Shown: piece by piece, positions 43,501-58,500 of the stretch
Numbering within the stretch: position 1 is the first letter of the stretch
How the letters are laid out: every line of letters starts with the position of its first letter
Assembly: GCA_922989275.2 (NCBI GenBank)
Contig: OV277863.1
Span: 50,822,999 to 50,886,998, forward strand
DNA from: Gari tellinella
Lineage: Eukaryota > Mollusca > Bivalvia > Cardiida > Psammobiidae
Reading direction: 5' to 3'
DNA length: 64,000 nt
Made by a program: the position numbers and the translations under genes
The notes under the pieces: model-generated
Databases searched by the model: none
What the model saw: the letters and a program-made list of their open reading frames with translations, nothing else
Told to the model about the DNA's origin: nothing

Positions 43501-46500
43501 TTTTAGTTCGCATACGGCTCTTGTTTAAAATATGCCAATATTTGACAGTAACAGGGGAATAACTCTGCTGAATATTTTGAATACGAAACGCGAATTCGTT
43601 CGAGCTATTTGTTAGGAATTGTTTAGTAAATTTCACTTAACCCTTTCCCTTATAGAAGCGACTTTTAGCACATTCATTTTATTCATCCGGCAAAGAAAAT
43701 AGTTCCAAATTATACCGTAATGAATATGTGTCATATTAAATACTTTCCTTATTCTAGCAGTTAATAGCTTAAAGCAGGCTGAACGTAAAGCAGAATGCGC
43801 CTTAGGGCGCATTCTGCTTTACTTTCAACCTGCTTTAAGTAGTCACATATCTTCAATACTAGAAACAATGCTATCAGGTAAAGGGTTAAAGGTACAATAC
43901 TACCGAGATTTGTGTTTAAAACGGGCAATTTCTTATATGTGTGCATTTTCTAATTATTAAAACTAAGTGAAATCGCGTGTAAGAAGCCTGACATATGCCC
44001 CCACTTCATTAAGAATCCTACTAAATGTGTTGAATTCTTATCGTGATGGTTTACATTTTAAGCGGGTTTGTTTACAAATAAGACTAACGGGCTGGTTCGA
44101 AGGATTGCGTAAAGGTCACGTGATTGATACGAACCGCGGCGATAATTCATATACACTATGTGACGTCATCCGAGCGAAGCCGGAGCATTTCCGTTATGAT
44201 TCGTCTTCGATCGAATGTCAACAAAAGAGATTTAAAAGTCGACTTGTTTCCACCAATTTAAGGGGTTTGAAAGCAATGTTTCCTCAATAATCACCGGGCA
44301 TTACTTCTTTTTACAGGTTTAGATAACGAATGTGCCTACATTTTCAGGTTTGAAAATTGCGCGATTTTGGCATTTGACAGTAATATTGGGACTTTAAATC
44401 AGTCAGTGAAATTCAATGATGTTTAGAGAGCGCTTGCAAGGAAAGGTTATTTTCTATTGTTTTCTCTTGGGTGACTAGCCACAAAAGAGACAATTTGTTT
44501 TTGCTCTAACTTGGAAACAAATGATCTGGAGGCTAATCCCACCCCTAACCCTATGTCCCACAACTGGCCAGGCTAATGCCACAAGAAATGGTCAGGTAAT
44601 GTAACAAGAGACGGCCAGGTTAATGTTTTTCAATTATGGGGCTAAGAATTTTAGCCACATAAGTTCCCTCTCGTAAGCACGGACGATCGGACAACGCAGG
44701 GTATATCAGAATACGATCCATTTTCACGGGCGTATAAATAAATGTAAGGCAATCATGTGAGAATCGACCCTCGTACCGTAAGCAAAACTAAATTTACGAA
44801 AATATAGAACACACGTCTCTACCAACTGAGCCAGTGGGCCAACTGTTTATGGTACATTATTAAAGAGCTTGTTCCAATGGCGATTCAGTCGCGGTAAGCA
44901 AGATGATGCAATGCGTAGAGTAACGAACGAGAAATACATATATGCGATACAATAGATACCACACAATAGATGCAGTTCAGTCATGATCCTTAAGCCATTT
45001 TATGCCATTAATCACAATGTAATACTCTTTGAAGAATACCAAATATTTCCTCTATCCTGAAATTTTGTTTGTGAAAACTTATTTCCAATTTGCCACATGG
45101 TTTAACCCATTCCCCCATAGAAGCGCCTTTTAGCGCATTCAGTTTATTCCTCCGCTGAAGAAAAAAGTTCCAATTTATATGGTCATAAATATGTATCATA
45201 AAAAATATTTTCTTTATTCTAGCAGGAAGTAGCTTAAAGCAGGCTGAAAGTGAAAGCAGAATGCGCCTTGAGGCGCATTCTGCTGTACTTTCAACCTGCT
45301 TTAAGTAGTCACCTATTTCAAATACTAGAAACAAGTTATGGGATATAGGGTCATAATGCGTTTACATGAATACGATTTTATCCACCAACCTAAATTTGCC
45401 AAATTAGCAGACATAGACACCAATTCCAAAGTGTCGGATCCAAGGTTAGTTGAGTCTACGTTGAGTCTGAGATCGTTCTCAAACATTTAATTGGTTAGAT
45501 TCGAGCCGGCAAAAAATCAAACCTGAACAATCAAATACTTCAGAACGATCTCAGACTGATTATATTGGTTAAAGTTGAGTTTTAAATCTCAAATCTGAAT
45601 TATCAACTACTTCAGAACGATTTCAGACTCAACTCAAAAGCATTATAACCTTGGACCCAGGCCAATTATGTTGTTTTCGATTCCTATGCCTTGTTTGCAT
45701 CCCTTCAACGCATTGACTCGAGTGAAATTGCACTTGGTTAAAGTTGGATACACAGACGTCCAGTACTCCAGCATCTGAATACGATCTAAACTGTTTACAA
45801 TTCATATGGCAATGTTTATTTCAAATGGCTGAAATCTTAACTGAAGAAATACAAACAGAAGACAATGGTGAAGCAGACGGTAAAAGGGTTACAGTGGCGA
45901 ATACGCTATTCTTTCGAAATGAATGCGTTTACGCTTAATTAATTATTTCCATTGCAACCAGTTGCGGTCTGATCAGGCTCCAAACTGTTTGCCATTCAGA
46001 TTAAAATAAGACTTCAGAATTGTTATAATGTTGCAATTTTCTACATTTTATTGCCATGCGTTTGCGTTTCATTTGCGTTAAACGGGAAAGAATATCATCT
46101 CCACTGTAGAAAAAACTCAAGGTTACACTCGTACAGTGGAGAATGTGTTATTCTTTCCTAATAAACGCGTTTACGCTAAAACTATTATTTTCACTGCAAA
46201 CAGTTTGGAGCCAGATCAGACGCCGGGTAACCCGGCGTCTGATCAGGCTCCAAACTGTTTGCCTCCAAGATAAAGATGAATTATCAGAATTGTCAAACAG
46301 TTGTACTTTTCTACGTTTTAGTGTTTTGCGTTTGCGTACGTTTGCGTTTAAACGGGAAAGAATAACAGATTCTCCACTGTATATGAAGGGTTATAATCTC
46401 TTTCGCTGCTGCAATAGCATCAGCTAATAAATTGTCGTATTATTTCATTTTTCAATTATTTACGAACTGGACATTTTAAAAACAGAAACCTATATACAAT

Positions 46501-49500
46501 CATTAACCAGTTTGTATCCAGATCAGACGCCTAGTTATGCGGCATTTTCTCTAGTTTGATTACTGTTTGGAAATGCTAGTCAAAAATACTCAGTACTCGA
46601 AGGAGTTAATGGACAATTCCAGTTTCTGATGAGTTTAAGTTCATGTTTGACTATTTTGGGATATTTTGTAAAATATATTACAAATTGACAAACAATGCAT
46701 GTCTCTAATCTTAGTATACACTGTTTGCATAGGTCAAGTGTACCCTTCACAGGTTCCCTGTTGGTAAATGACGAGTATACTCGTCGCTAGTGTTGGACGT
46801 GTTAAATTAAGGAAGCCGTTGTGCTGACTAGTTTAGGTTTCAGCCATGGCCGTATTAAATGAATCTGTCATATGCACACATACTCTAATCAAGACAATCT
46901 GCCGACAATTATACAGGAACGTCCAGTTAAACTTGCTATAAACTCTTCTCTCGCTATCATTTGCAGGGCTGCCATTTCTCCGGAATTTTCCGAAATCTAC
47001 GAATATTTCCTTATTTCTCCGGACTTATGGATTTGTTCCCGGAATCTTTGGATTTATGCTCTTACTTTTAAAATTTGAAATTGTTTGCATTTTTTTCATA
47101 GGAAACTTTGGTTTGGTTGTCATACAGTTTTTACATATTAAGATAAGTTGCGCGGCGTCTGATCTGGATCCAAACTGTTTGCATGATTGTGTAAGTGTTA
47201 TAAAGCGTTAAACGTACTAAGATTGCGCTTAAACGTTTGGAAATCTTAGGTTGTTTATGAGCAACTTATAGTAGCTCTGTATTTGATCTACTACTAATAA
47301 AATAAAAGAACTATAGTTCCACAGAAAAGAGTGCAACATTCTGTAAAAGAGGTCATTCTTTATGAAAACAATGCGACCTCAAATTCAGTCAACACTGTTT
47401 TCAATACGCTTAAACTTACAGTACAGGCAGCAGAAGGGTGAACTCTTTGCTTGCTTTAATGTATAACAACGCCTGCTTCACAGTTAGTGTGGGCAGTCAA
47501 AATTGAAATTAATTTTCAAGCTAAACTTAGTGTTTAGTTTTTTGAAAACAGTTGTTATTTTCATAGGATGCGGCGAAATGTTTTCATATTTTGGATTTAA
47601 AAAGGTTCCAGTTACAGTGGAGAATCTGTTATTCTTTCCCGTTTAAACGCAAACGTACGCAAACGCAAAACGCTAAAATGTAGAAAAGAACAACTTTTGG
47701 ACAATTCTGATATTTCATGTTTATCTTGGTGGCAAACAGTTTGGAGCCTGATCAGACGCCGGGTTACCCGGCGTCTGATCTGGCTCCAAACTGTTTGCAC
47801 TGAAAATAATAGTTTTAACGTAAACGCGTTTATTGGGAAAGAATAACAGATTCTCCACTGTAACACTTTTGTACAAACAAATAACATCTTGAGCTATAAT
47901 CATAATGATAAACCGTATTGAGAAAAGGACACATTTTTTCAGAGGATGGTTCAAATGTTTTAATTTCAAACATCATATGATGCAAAATTTGGGACAGTAT
48001 TTTTTCGTGATGTTTACTTCTTCTGCTATAGGCATGACATGAAAAGTATCAATATAGTATGAAAGAACAGATATGCATTACAAATCAACTTGCAGGAACA
48101 GTTTATTTGACGTTGATTGCCAGTTGAATATCTGTACACAGTACAAGACGAACCCTTGCTGTACCCCCGGTGTAGTCGTAGTCGTCGTCATTTGCATCGT
48201 CGTGACCTTGACCTGGAACTTAAGACCATCGTTTAGGTTTCGAAATATGCGTATAAATTCCATGCCCATGGGTTGAACTATTGCTGTCATATTTGATATT
48301 CATGTGTATATGGACAAGACCCTAACATGCACACAAAATGACTCTGTGACATTGACCTTAAACTAAAATTTGCGTTTAGGTTAATAAAAATGCTAATAAC
48401 GCATTATGTCCCTTGGGGTATTGCATTCATATTATGTGTGCATGTTTATATGGACAAGGCATTTCCGTGCTCGCAAAAGTTGGACCCATGTGACATAGAA
48501 CTCAGAGCCCGCGTTAAGGTTTTGAAATCGTCATGTTTGGCATGCATGTGTATATGGATAAGAACCTTGGACCACTGTGACCTTGACATCATACTCTACT
48601 TTTAAGTCTCAAAATGTACCACCGGCGAGCCTTCTTATCTCTCTAACAGCTCTTTTGAATTGCACAATTGTAATGATAGGGTAATAAAATGTTTTCTGAT
48701 GCACAAGAATGTCTGTGAGAATAGGTTTAGCCGTGAAAGGACCGTCTGTATGGTAGAAATAATGTTAATAATACTATCAAGGCCACGGTACGTGCAGTGG
48801 AGAAGACGTTATATTTTCCCAATAAACGCTTAATCCATAATTTCTATTACAAACAGTTCGGAGATAGACCAGACACCCGAACATGTCACTTTTCCTAAAC
48901 CTGTTTATTATGTTTCAGTGTTTGCACGAGGTCAGCTGGACGCCTGTATGAAGCGAGGTAACGCCTGTTTGGATGTACTCGGACGGTTCACAGAAGAGGA
49001 GGTACCTGTGAAGCACGTGCTGCTGTCTAAGTTGTACAGTTGTCTTGGTAACTGTGACATGCACACACAGAATTATGCCAGCGCCATTGAGAATCACGGA
49101 CACGATCTTCTTATAGGAGAAGAGAGGTATGTTAAGGTAGTATGCCTCTGTGTGCTCGGGCCAATGTCGATCAATATCTGAACATCCTCTGTACCAAATT
49201 ACGCTCGAGTATATTCGGTACGGGCTTTTAGTTGCCGGAAATTGCCGATCGCTTCACGAAGAGTGCTACAGCACTCCCTCTCTACAACGGCCCTCCCAGC
49301 AACGACTCCCTCCTTACAACGACGCTTTACACAATTCCCTAAACAGTACAATTATGTATAACGCTTGACTGCTGGAATATCGTCTGCTTAAAGTTTTCGT
49401 CTGCTGTTTTTCTCAAGGTTACATACTGGACATTTTGACAGAAAAAACGTAATGACGAGTGACAAACAGCTTGAATCCAGATCAGACGCCGCATTACGCG

Positions 49501-52500
49501 GCGTCTGATCTAGATTCAAGCTGTTTGCAAATGTAAATCAATTTCCCTCGCTATAACGACTCCCTCCGAACAACGCACGCAATCGTTGTCTCCCTTTGGG
49601 TGTCGTTGTAGGGAGGGAGCGCTGTACTTTAGATTGATATTGAACATATCTCATTAATAGCATACTGCCGTAAGGTATTGGTGACCTTGTAGATTCTAAT
49701 TAGTTTGCTATGTGTTTGCCAGAAAGGCTAATCATACGCAAGATACTATTTACTGAAACGTGTTTGTAAGCATAATTATATTGTCGCCCTGCTGAGACGT
49801 TGCATTAGTCTCGATTGGCTCTTTACTATTCGCCTGTGACCATTATTGTATACTATTATTTAAAAGTTTAGAAAACTATTACCTAGGAGCTTTCACCTGA
49901 CTACTTCAGGCTTCATCAGCTTTGTGACGGTCTGTCACTTACTGAACACTAACACCGCTCTGGTTGGTGAGCGATGTTGATGTGGCCCCCGTCCCTGTTC
50001 AGCGCCGGAATGAGTACTATTAGTGTTTTCTTTTGACCTGTCAGAGTTATATTTAGATTGGAACATTCTAAAATTTTAAAAGGGGTGAGTTTTCCCTACA
50101 TCCAGTTAGAGATACGGATAGTTGTAATTTTTGTGCGTAATGTACAGTAGAGGATACACTATTCTTTCCCGTTTAAACGCAAACGCAATGCACTAAACTG
50201 TGAAAATTTACTTTTAGAAATTTAACTATATTTTTTATCTGAGTTGCAAACAGGTTGGAGCCTGATCAGACGTCGGGTTACCAGGCGTCTGATCTGGCTC
50301 CAACATGTTTGCAATGGACATAATAGTTTTTAGCATAAACACGTTTATCGAGAATGAATAACATATCTGTAAAATTAGCACAGCAGTCTCGTGCTGCACG
50401 AGGTTCATGCTTATCTGAAGTTGGAAAGTGTACGACTATATAGATCCGATGTAACCCTGTTATCCATTTACCATTATGAACTGTTCTGTTCTAAAAATAA
50501 CTCTGACAGGTCAAACAAATCGGACAATACCACACAGTTAAACGCCCACCAGAATTATTGTATACTGTTAGTAAACGTGACAAATACGTGACACTATGGG
50601 TTAATGAGCTCACACAAGTTTGTCTGTATGTGTCGAGACTCGCGACATTTGACATAGCATACAGACCATTTTACAGTAGAGAATATGTTATATTCTCCGT
50701 TTAAATTAAATTAAGCTAATTGTAAAACTCAATGCAAAAACATACAAAAGGACATGTTTATGAAAATGTTTCAACTATGTCTTTTTTTTGGCAAACAGTT
50801 TGAAACCTGATCAAACGTCGTGCTACTCGGCGCCTGATACAGCTACAGTGGAGAAAACGTTATTCTTTCCCATTAAACGCGTTTACGCTAAAACTATTGT
50901 TTCCAATGCAAACCGTTTGGAGCCTGATCAGACGCCGGGTAACCCGGCGTCTGATCAGGCTCCGAACTGTTTGCCACTTAGATTAAAAAGAATACTCAGA
51001 TTTATTAAAAAGTTGTGATTTTATACGTTTAAGTGTTTTGCGTTTGCGTTTCGTTTGCGTTTAAACGGGAAAGAATAACGTTTCTTCTCCACTGTACAGA
51101 CTTTTCACAAGGGAATTTAGCTCAAACGTGTGTATTAGGGAAAATCAATTTTCAACTGTTATATTTATTTTATATTGATTTAATTGTTGTGCAATTAGTT
51201 TTCTGATGTTACCTACATGTTCACAACTTGTAGTCTTTCCTTTAGAAGCATGATAATATAGAAATTAACCCCTTCATTGTCAATAGCACAATCGTCTGTA
51301 TCGACAAACAATCAACACGGCCTTCGATCAGGATCCAAACGGTTTAACACTCATTTCAATATTTCTTCAGCCAAGGTTTTTTAAAAAAGGAGTTTGGCCC
51401 AAACTTACAGACAACACTTTTAAACAGGCGATCATTTGGCATGGAAAATATTAAAGGTCACTGTGTAAGGAGTTACAAGTATGATTGATGTCATAATAAT
51501 CGCCAGTAATCATGCATGATAGTGGCTATCAAAATAATTCCAGTCTTAAACCCTTATCCTGTCGATTGTGACTTGACTGGTACTTGCAAACAGTTTGGAT
51601 CAAGATCAGACGACGCGTGATTCGGTGTCTGATCTGGATCCTAACTGTATGACTACCGTCTAAACCCTTTTCCCCATAGAAACGACTTTTAGCGCATCTA
51701 ATTTATTCCTCCGCTGAAGAAAATAGTTCCAGTTTATACTCTCATGAACAATTACCATAACAAATATTTTTATGTAGCTTTTTATGATGGTTGTTTAAAG
51801 AAGGCTGGAAGTAAAGCAGAATGTGCCTTATAACTGCTTTATGTGTTCACCTGTATTTAATGTTATATACGGGTTATTGGGTAAGGGGTTAAAGTTTGAC
51901 TGTTAAAAATAATAGTGATTTGACAAATTTGTGCACACGACAATTTTAAAGCAAACGGTAATACGACAGATGAAGGGCTACTTGCTGCTCCTACGAAGTA
52001 GCTTAATCCATGGCTAATATAAAAAGAAAGTTTCTGAAACAGCCTCCTGTATTACTTTTGATTGGCACATGACAACCGCTTTTACTTTTAAGCACCTCAG
52101 TATTCTTTTATGATGAAGGCATCATTTTATCACCCCGTTTCATTTAACCGTTTTACAGACAGCAATAATACACATTTCTCTGATTCTACCGTGACGCAAT
52201 AACTGTTGTGCACTATTTGCCAATTTGCAAAATATTGCAAACAACCCGAAAGGCTAAAACGGACCAGACTTAATTGGAAAGTCATATTTGTCTTTTATAT
52301 TTTACAGGGGTGAATGAATAGCACATTGAAAGACATGCTCAAGATATACAGTGGAGAATCTGTTATTCTTTCCCGTTTAAACGCAAACGTACGCAAACGC
52401 AAAACACTAAAACGTAGAAAATAACAACTTTTGGACAATTCTGATAATTCTTGTTTATCTTGGTGGCAAACAGTTTGGAGCCTGATCAGACGCCGGGTTA

Positions 52501-55500
52501 CCCGGCGTCTGATCTGGCTCCAAACTGTTTGCACTGCAAATAATAGTTTTAGCGTAAACGCGTTTATTGGGAAAGAATAACAGATTCTCCACTGTACGTG
52601 ATATCATGGGGTTTGTCTGTATGACGATTAATAGTTCGGATTCTGACAAAGTAGCGAAAACCACATTTTATATATTTGCGCAAGTGTCTGAGTAGAATTA
52701 TAGTGACTTGTTTGCCGATTTATTGGTATATAATTGACGAATTGCAATGGCATATCCTTCTAAAGCCAATGAGTTAATGTGAGTGTCGGTGACATGTCAG
52801 ACAGCAGTATTAAGTATCAAATGGTATTAAGTGCATCAGATATGTCGATAGTAATCAAAACAAACTAGGCGCTAGGTCCCAATCGAATTGCTTCATTTAT
52901 TCTCTGTTAGTTTATCCCATCACTCCTTAAGTACGCCTTAGTAGTCACCTGTCCCCAAAACTAGAAAATAAATAGTAAAGGGTTAAGTTGGTACAGTATA
53001 CACATTAAAGACCCTTTAGTATGGTAATTCCATAGACCGCTTTGGTATTGGTGTTGCTATTGGCAGTTTTTATGTCGACAGGTAGTAGTTAATATTTCGC
53101 TGCCAAGTGAATCGTAACTCCCCCCCCCCCCCCCTCACCGTTTCTTGACGTCTGCTTCAAAGTAAGATTCAATGTAGTATGACTTAAATGATATCGATAC
53201 GAGTGTCAAAAATAGATTGGATCCTGATCAGACCCCGCGTACATCAGGACCCAAACTGTTTGGAATGTCGCATTTTGGCGCCATTGGCAGTGAAAGAGTT
53301 AAAGAAACTGAAAACCAAATTTGTTTTTGTAAATCGGTGTCAGGCGTCTACATAAAATTAAACACGTTTATATTAGTTTTATTAGTTTAGAAAAGCTTTA
53401 TGTTAAAAATATATTTTCATCAACATAATATATAAAAATAAAAATAAGCTCGCTCGGGCTTCGAATCCATGCGGAGAAGGCACAGCGAAATATGCCCTAA
53501 ACTGTGTACGCACATTAGCTCACGCGACCGAGACGACATTCTTATCTTGCGGTCTATTCTATCTTATCTGAACTGCATGGAACGAGGTTCAAAACACAGA
53601 TCTACCTCGTCCATGGACGGAGTAGATAAAGCAAGCAGAAAATATCTAAAAAAGACTTTGATTAGGTGACTTTTCATGAAGATGGTTTTAGACTGATTGT
53701 ATTTTTGAGTGCCAAGTGCACGATACTGTCACAAATTTGCTTTTATTTGAGTATTTTCTCTTTTTAATAAGCAAATACTCCGTTCGTTATTCAGTTTCAT
53801 TAAATACACAACATAAGCGATGCGGGTACCTTAAGAAGCATTGCGTATTATTTTTATTTTGCTTTAATTTAGCCAGTTGTATGAAATCATCTCACTTTAA
53901 GGAACTTTAACTACTCTTTTAGGAATGTCCTTCACCTTTAGACTTTATCGCTAATAAAAACACGTACTTGTATTTACTAATTTATCATTGTCTCTCGGAA
54001 TGCCTTTTCATGTTTCCACTGTTGCCTTATAAAAAAATATTTTATTGCACTCTGAAAGGAAGCTGCTAGAAGTAGAATCCGATATCAGATATATTCTCTA
54101 GGAGCGTTCCGTTATATCGTCAACCTGGGTGGGGCCCATTTTACTAAACTACTGACGCAAAATTTTTGCGTAAGTCAAAATCGTTTAACTGTTATTTTTT
54201 GATCATCAACGTTTGCAAACAGCAAATAGCCAGATCAGAGGACGCGCTAAAAGCGCGTCCTCTCATCTGGCTATTTGCTGTTTGTAGCAAGTGATAATAA
54301 CAAAAAAATAATTAAAATTTAAAATTTTGACTTACGCAAAATTTTGCGTAAGTAGATCTAGTTTAGTAAAACGGGCCCAATGTGTTAAAAACCATTGTTT
54401 TTGATACTGAAATAAACAAAAAAAAACAATAGAGAAGGGAGTAACCGTTTAACGATTACACTTCCTAAACTTTCACAGGACAACGAAAAGCATATTTTAT
54501 AAATGCGTTAACCCTTTCACTTTAAATCTCACTTCAAAGCGCGTTTGCAAACAGTTTGGGTCATGATCAGACGCCGCGCCACGCGGCGTCTAATCAGGAT
54601 CCAAACTGTTTGACATTGGTTTTTTGAAGTTTCTTCAATCATACTGCCTTACTGTTTCTACTTTGAAACGACATTGCAGACAATAAAATTAAAACAGACC
54701 ACAATGGAACGGTGAAGGGGTAAACATCTCACGAACGAATGGACAGTAAAAGGGTTAATGCAGAAGTGTCTGAGTAGATTTAATGTGACTTGTTCAACGA
54801 TATTTTGGTACATAATTGAAGTATTGCATTGGCATGTCCGTCTATGGCCACTGGGCTAATATGAGTGTCTGTGACATATCAGACTGTGTAGCAAGATGTA
54901 TTTACTCATTCACTACCATGACGTCATCCGCGTTAAGTACAGTGGAGAATCTGTTATTCTTTCCCAATAAACGCGTTTACTCTAAATCTATTACTTTCAC
55001 TGCAAACAGTTTGGAGCCAGATCAGACGCCGGGTAACCCGGCGTCTGATCAGGCTCCAAACTGTTTGCCACCACGATAAACATGAAATATCAGAATTGTC
55101 CAAAAGTTGTTATTTTCTACGTTTTAGTGCTTTGCGTTTGCGTACGTTTGCGTTTAAACGGGAAAGAATAACAGATTCTCCACTGTATTTACTCCTTCAC
55201 TACTATGACGTCATCCGCGTTAAGTAATTGTGGTTGGCTTCAATTTATTCCAATTTAGATTAATTGACTAATGTAATATCGTAATGAGTGTCGAATAGTT
55301 TGGATCCTGATCAGACGCCGCCCTATGTGGTTTCTGATCAGGGTTCACACTGTTTGCAAATAACCATTGCACTGGAGGTACGGCAGGGAAGGGGATAAGT
55401 ATATTCGATATGTCGATATTGATATACATAAACTAGTCATATTGCCGCATATTTACCGAAAATGGACGAGGTTCGCTACACTGACAATAATGCTATGGAC

Positions 55501-58500
55501 GCACGATAAACACTAACGCATTCAACACTAGCAAATATTATATTCTTCATTTACAATTCACTTCAATTCAATTCAAATTTTCTTTATTGTATTTAACATA
55601 CATCGTATGCTTAAAGCAAGCATGGTATAATAACATAACAGTGGTATATGAACATGTACACAGACAAAAACAAGTGCTATATATATATATCTTTCAAATA
55701 CTAATGTAGAAAGTTAAATGTTTAATATGATTTTTCCTATATTTTAGACGTAATGGACATGTAAATAATACACTTGTCCTATGCAAACAGTGTAGCTCCT
55801 GATCAGAGGGCTTCTGTAGGAGTCCTCTGATTTGGGTATTCACTTATGTCATTTTGCAATACATGCACATGTTTATCAATAAAATCAATTCTAAATACAT
55901 ATATGTAAAAATAGACTATACTTTTTTAAACAGGAACTGTCCATTTAAAGTCTCAGGGATTAATTGGAGAAAGAACGGTATTTCAGCAACAGAGAAGCAA
56001 TAGCAACTAGTTCTTTGTATACTATAATGCACCTTGTAACACGCTATTTAATTTAATTACCGTCGCAACATTTTTTAGAGTTGATGACCCGCCATTCTAT
56101 TTAGAGTATCTATATTTGCAGAGTGTCTATCAGTTTTGATACAGCTTATATTACGAGTTAATCGGTGTCTCGTCTAGATCCAAACTGTTTACAACAATTA
56201 TTTTAAATTCGCTCGTTAAGAAACAATGATAAAAGATAAAGTCAAACGAAACGACCACAAACAAGCCTTTTTTCCGGGATTAACTCATGGATCACTATAG
56301 TGACGCACATGTACGACATGCGCAATCACTGGACATGTTAACTGTACATTTCTTCTATTCGGACAGGACATATTTAGATCACAGGACTCCTTTACGAGCC
56401 CTCTGATCAGATCTACACTGTTTTGTCAATTTGTAATACATGGTAAAAATACCCGAAATAGTTTAAATGGACTAAACTGTATTTTGAACTGGAATTATCA
56501 ATTTAAGAGTTCTGGTGGTGAAAGAGTTAAGACTATTCGTCCGAAGGAACTCTATACTTTACTATCATCATGCTTTGAGCTGATAGCACCTTTTGAAACT
56601 ATAACTGAGTAGTTTAATTAAATCGCAACAGCAACCGTTGTTTAAATAAAAAATAAAATACATGTTGTGTATTCTTTTCAGTAATGATATGAAAATCCAA
56701 TCCAGAGCCCTTGGCAACCTTGGTCGGGTCCACGTTTTGCTTGGCAAATATAATCGAGCTCTCGATCTGTGAGTATGGGATAATATATACAGGGGAGAAA
56801 ACGTTATTCTGTCCCGTTTAAATGCAAACGAAACGCAAACGCAAAACACTTATACGTATAAAATGACAACTTTTTAATAAATCTGAGTATTCTTTTTAAG
56901 TGGAAAACAGTTTGCATTGGAAAAAAACAGTTTCAGCGTAAACGCGTATATTGGGAAAGAATAACGTTTTCTCCACTGTAATACAAGTATTTCAATTAAT
57001 GTAAATATTCTAAAAAATACATGTAATAAACAATTTACGCTCTGAATGCAATGTTCTCGACAAACAGCACAGATGTACTAATGTACACGCGTACGAACGT
57101 AGAATTCAGATAAGAGGCAGTAAACTGAACAAATCCTATGGTGTCACTTCTCATTAGAAACATCTTATCTCTACGCGATGATTCTAATGTGAAGTTACAC
57201 CATAGGAATTAATACATAAATGAAAAATACTTTTGGGAAATTCTCCCCTTATCAGGACATAGAATTTAATTCTGAATGTGAAATACGGTAAATATGCGCT
57301 ATAACTAACATTTTTGAACAAGAACATTACTCGGTGTCTGTTCGTAGTGCTCTGGCTAATTGTTTTTGAATTGAGTATCCATTCTTGGAATACCAAACGC
57401 TATTTGTTTGAAAATGTGATTACCACCACGCGGTCATTGTATTCGATCGCATTAAGGAACATGATAGAAACAATAATACAATATAGAGCGTCAAGAAGGC
57501 ATATGGTTTCGAATGTTTGGTATGGAAGATTTTCCCGAGTAAATAGTAGCAGTAGTTTATGAAGGTTCTTAAAATTACTTTACGATATCGACACATTGTG
57601 AAACATGTACTAAACGACTATTGAAAGAACATACTAGACCATATGTAGTCTCTAAAACAGGTAGTCGTCCGTATTGGAAGACCATTATGCTTTTATACAT
57701 ACATGTACTAATATATTATTTGTAACTTTGGTAGCATATATTAAATTATTAACACTTTCCAAAAGCAACCCCAAATTTATCGCTAATATATTTTATTTTT
57801 ATTTACGTAAAATGTACTGCTAGCTAAGTGTTAATTTATGATTTAACTTTACCCAGGTACAACAGGAAAGCTCCACTCTGTGAAAGTCCAAAAGAAACCG
57901 CATGGTTGTTTCACGAGATTGGCAACTGTTTCCTCATGATGAAGATATACGAATATGCTCACGAGTCCGGACTTAAGGCCCTTAGATCTGCGATCGAGGC
58001 TGAAGACAGACGGCTTCAATTACAGACATGCGTACTGACAGCAGTTGCACAAGGTTGGTTGATGTTGACGGAAATACGAATACTCAATAAATACTGTTAT
58101 ATTAACCCCTTCACTGCCATGACGTCATCAAATTTAAACATTTGTCGTCTGCTTCTATTTCTAAAAAACAATATTTAGGTATTTTGACTTAAAAAATATT
58201 GAAAAAAGTGTCAAACAGTTTGGATCCTGACCATGTATTGAAATCTCCCAGCAAGCACTTCGGGAGAGTTCATTGCAATATCCATGCATAATGGGTTATC
58301 TAACAGACCAATAACACATATAATATGTTCTGATACAGGCTAACTGTTTTGTTTGAACCTATTTCAGTGAACCTGTTCAAGTACAGAGAAGCGTACGAGC
58401 ATTTCGAGAGGGCACTAGAACTTGCTAAAGTTTTAGGTAATAAATTTTCTATTTAAGACAACGCCTGATTCGTTAAGTTGTTCTTTCCCAATAAATGCGT

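Noticed and set aside
44755..44850. Functional tRNA gene on the minus strand
   Set aside because: Box A and box B are about 60 nt apart and the acceptor arms do not pair.
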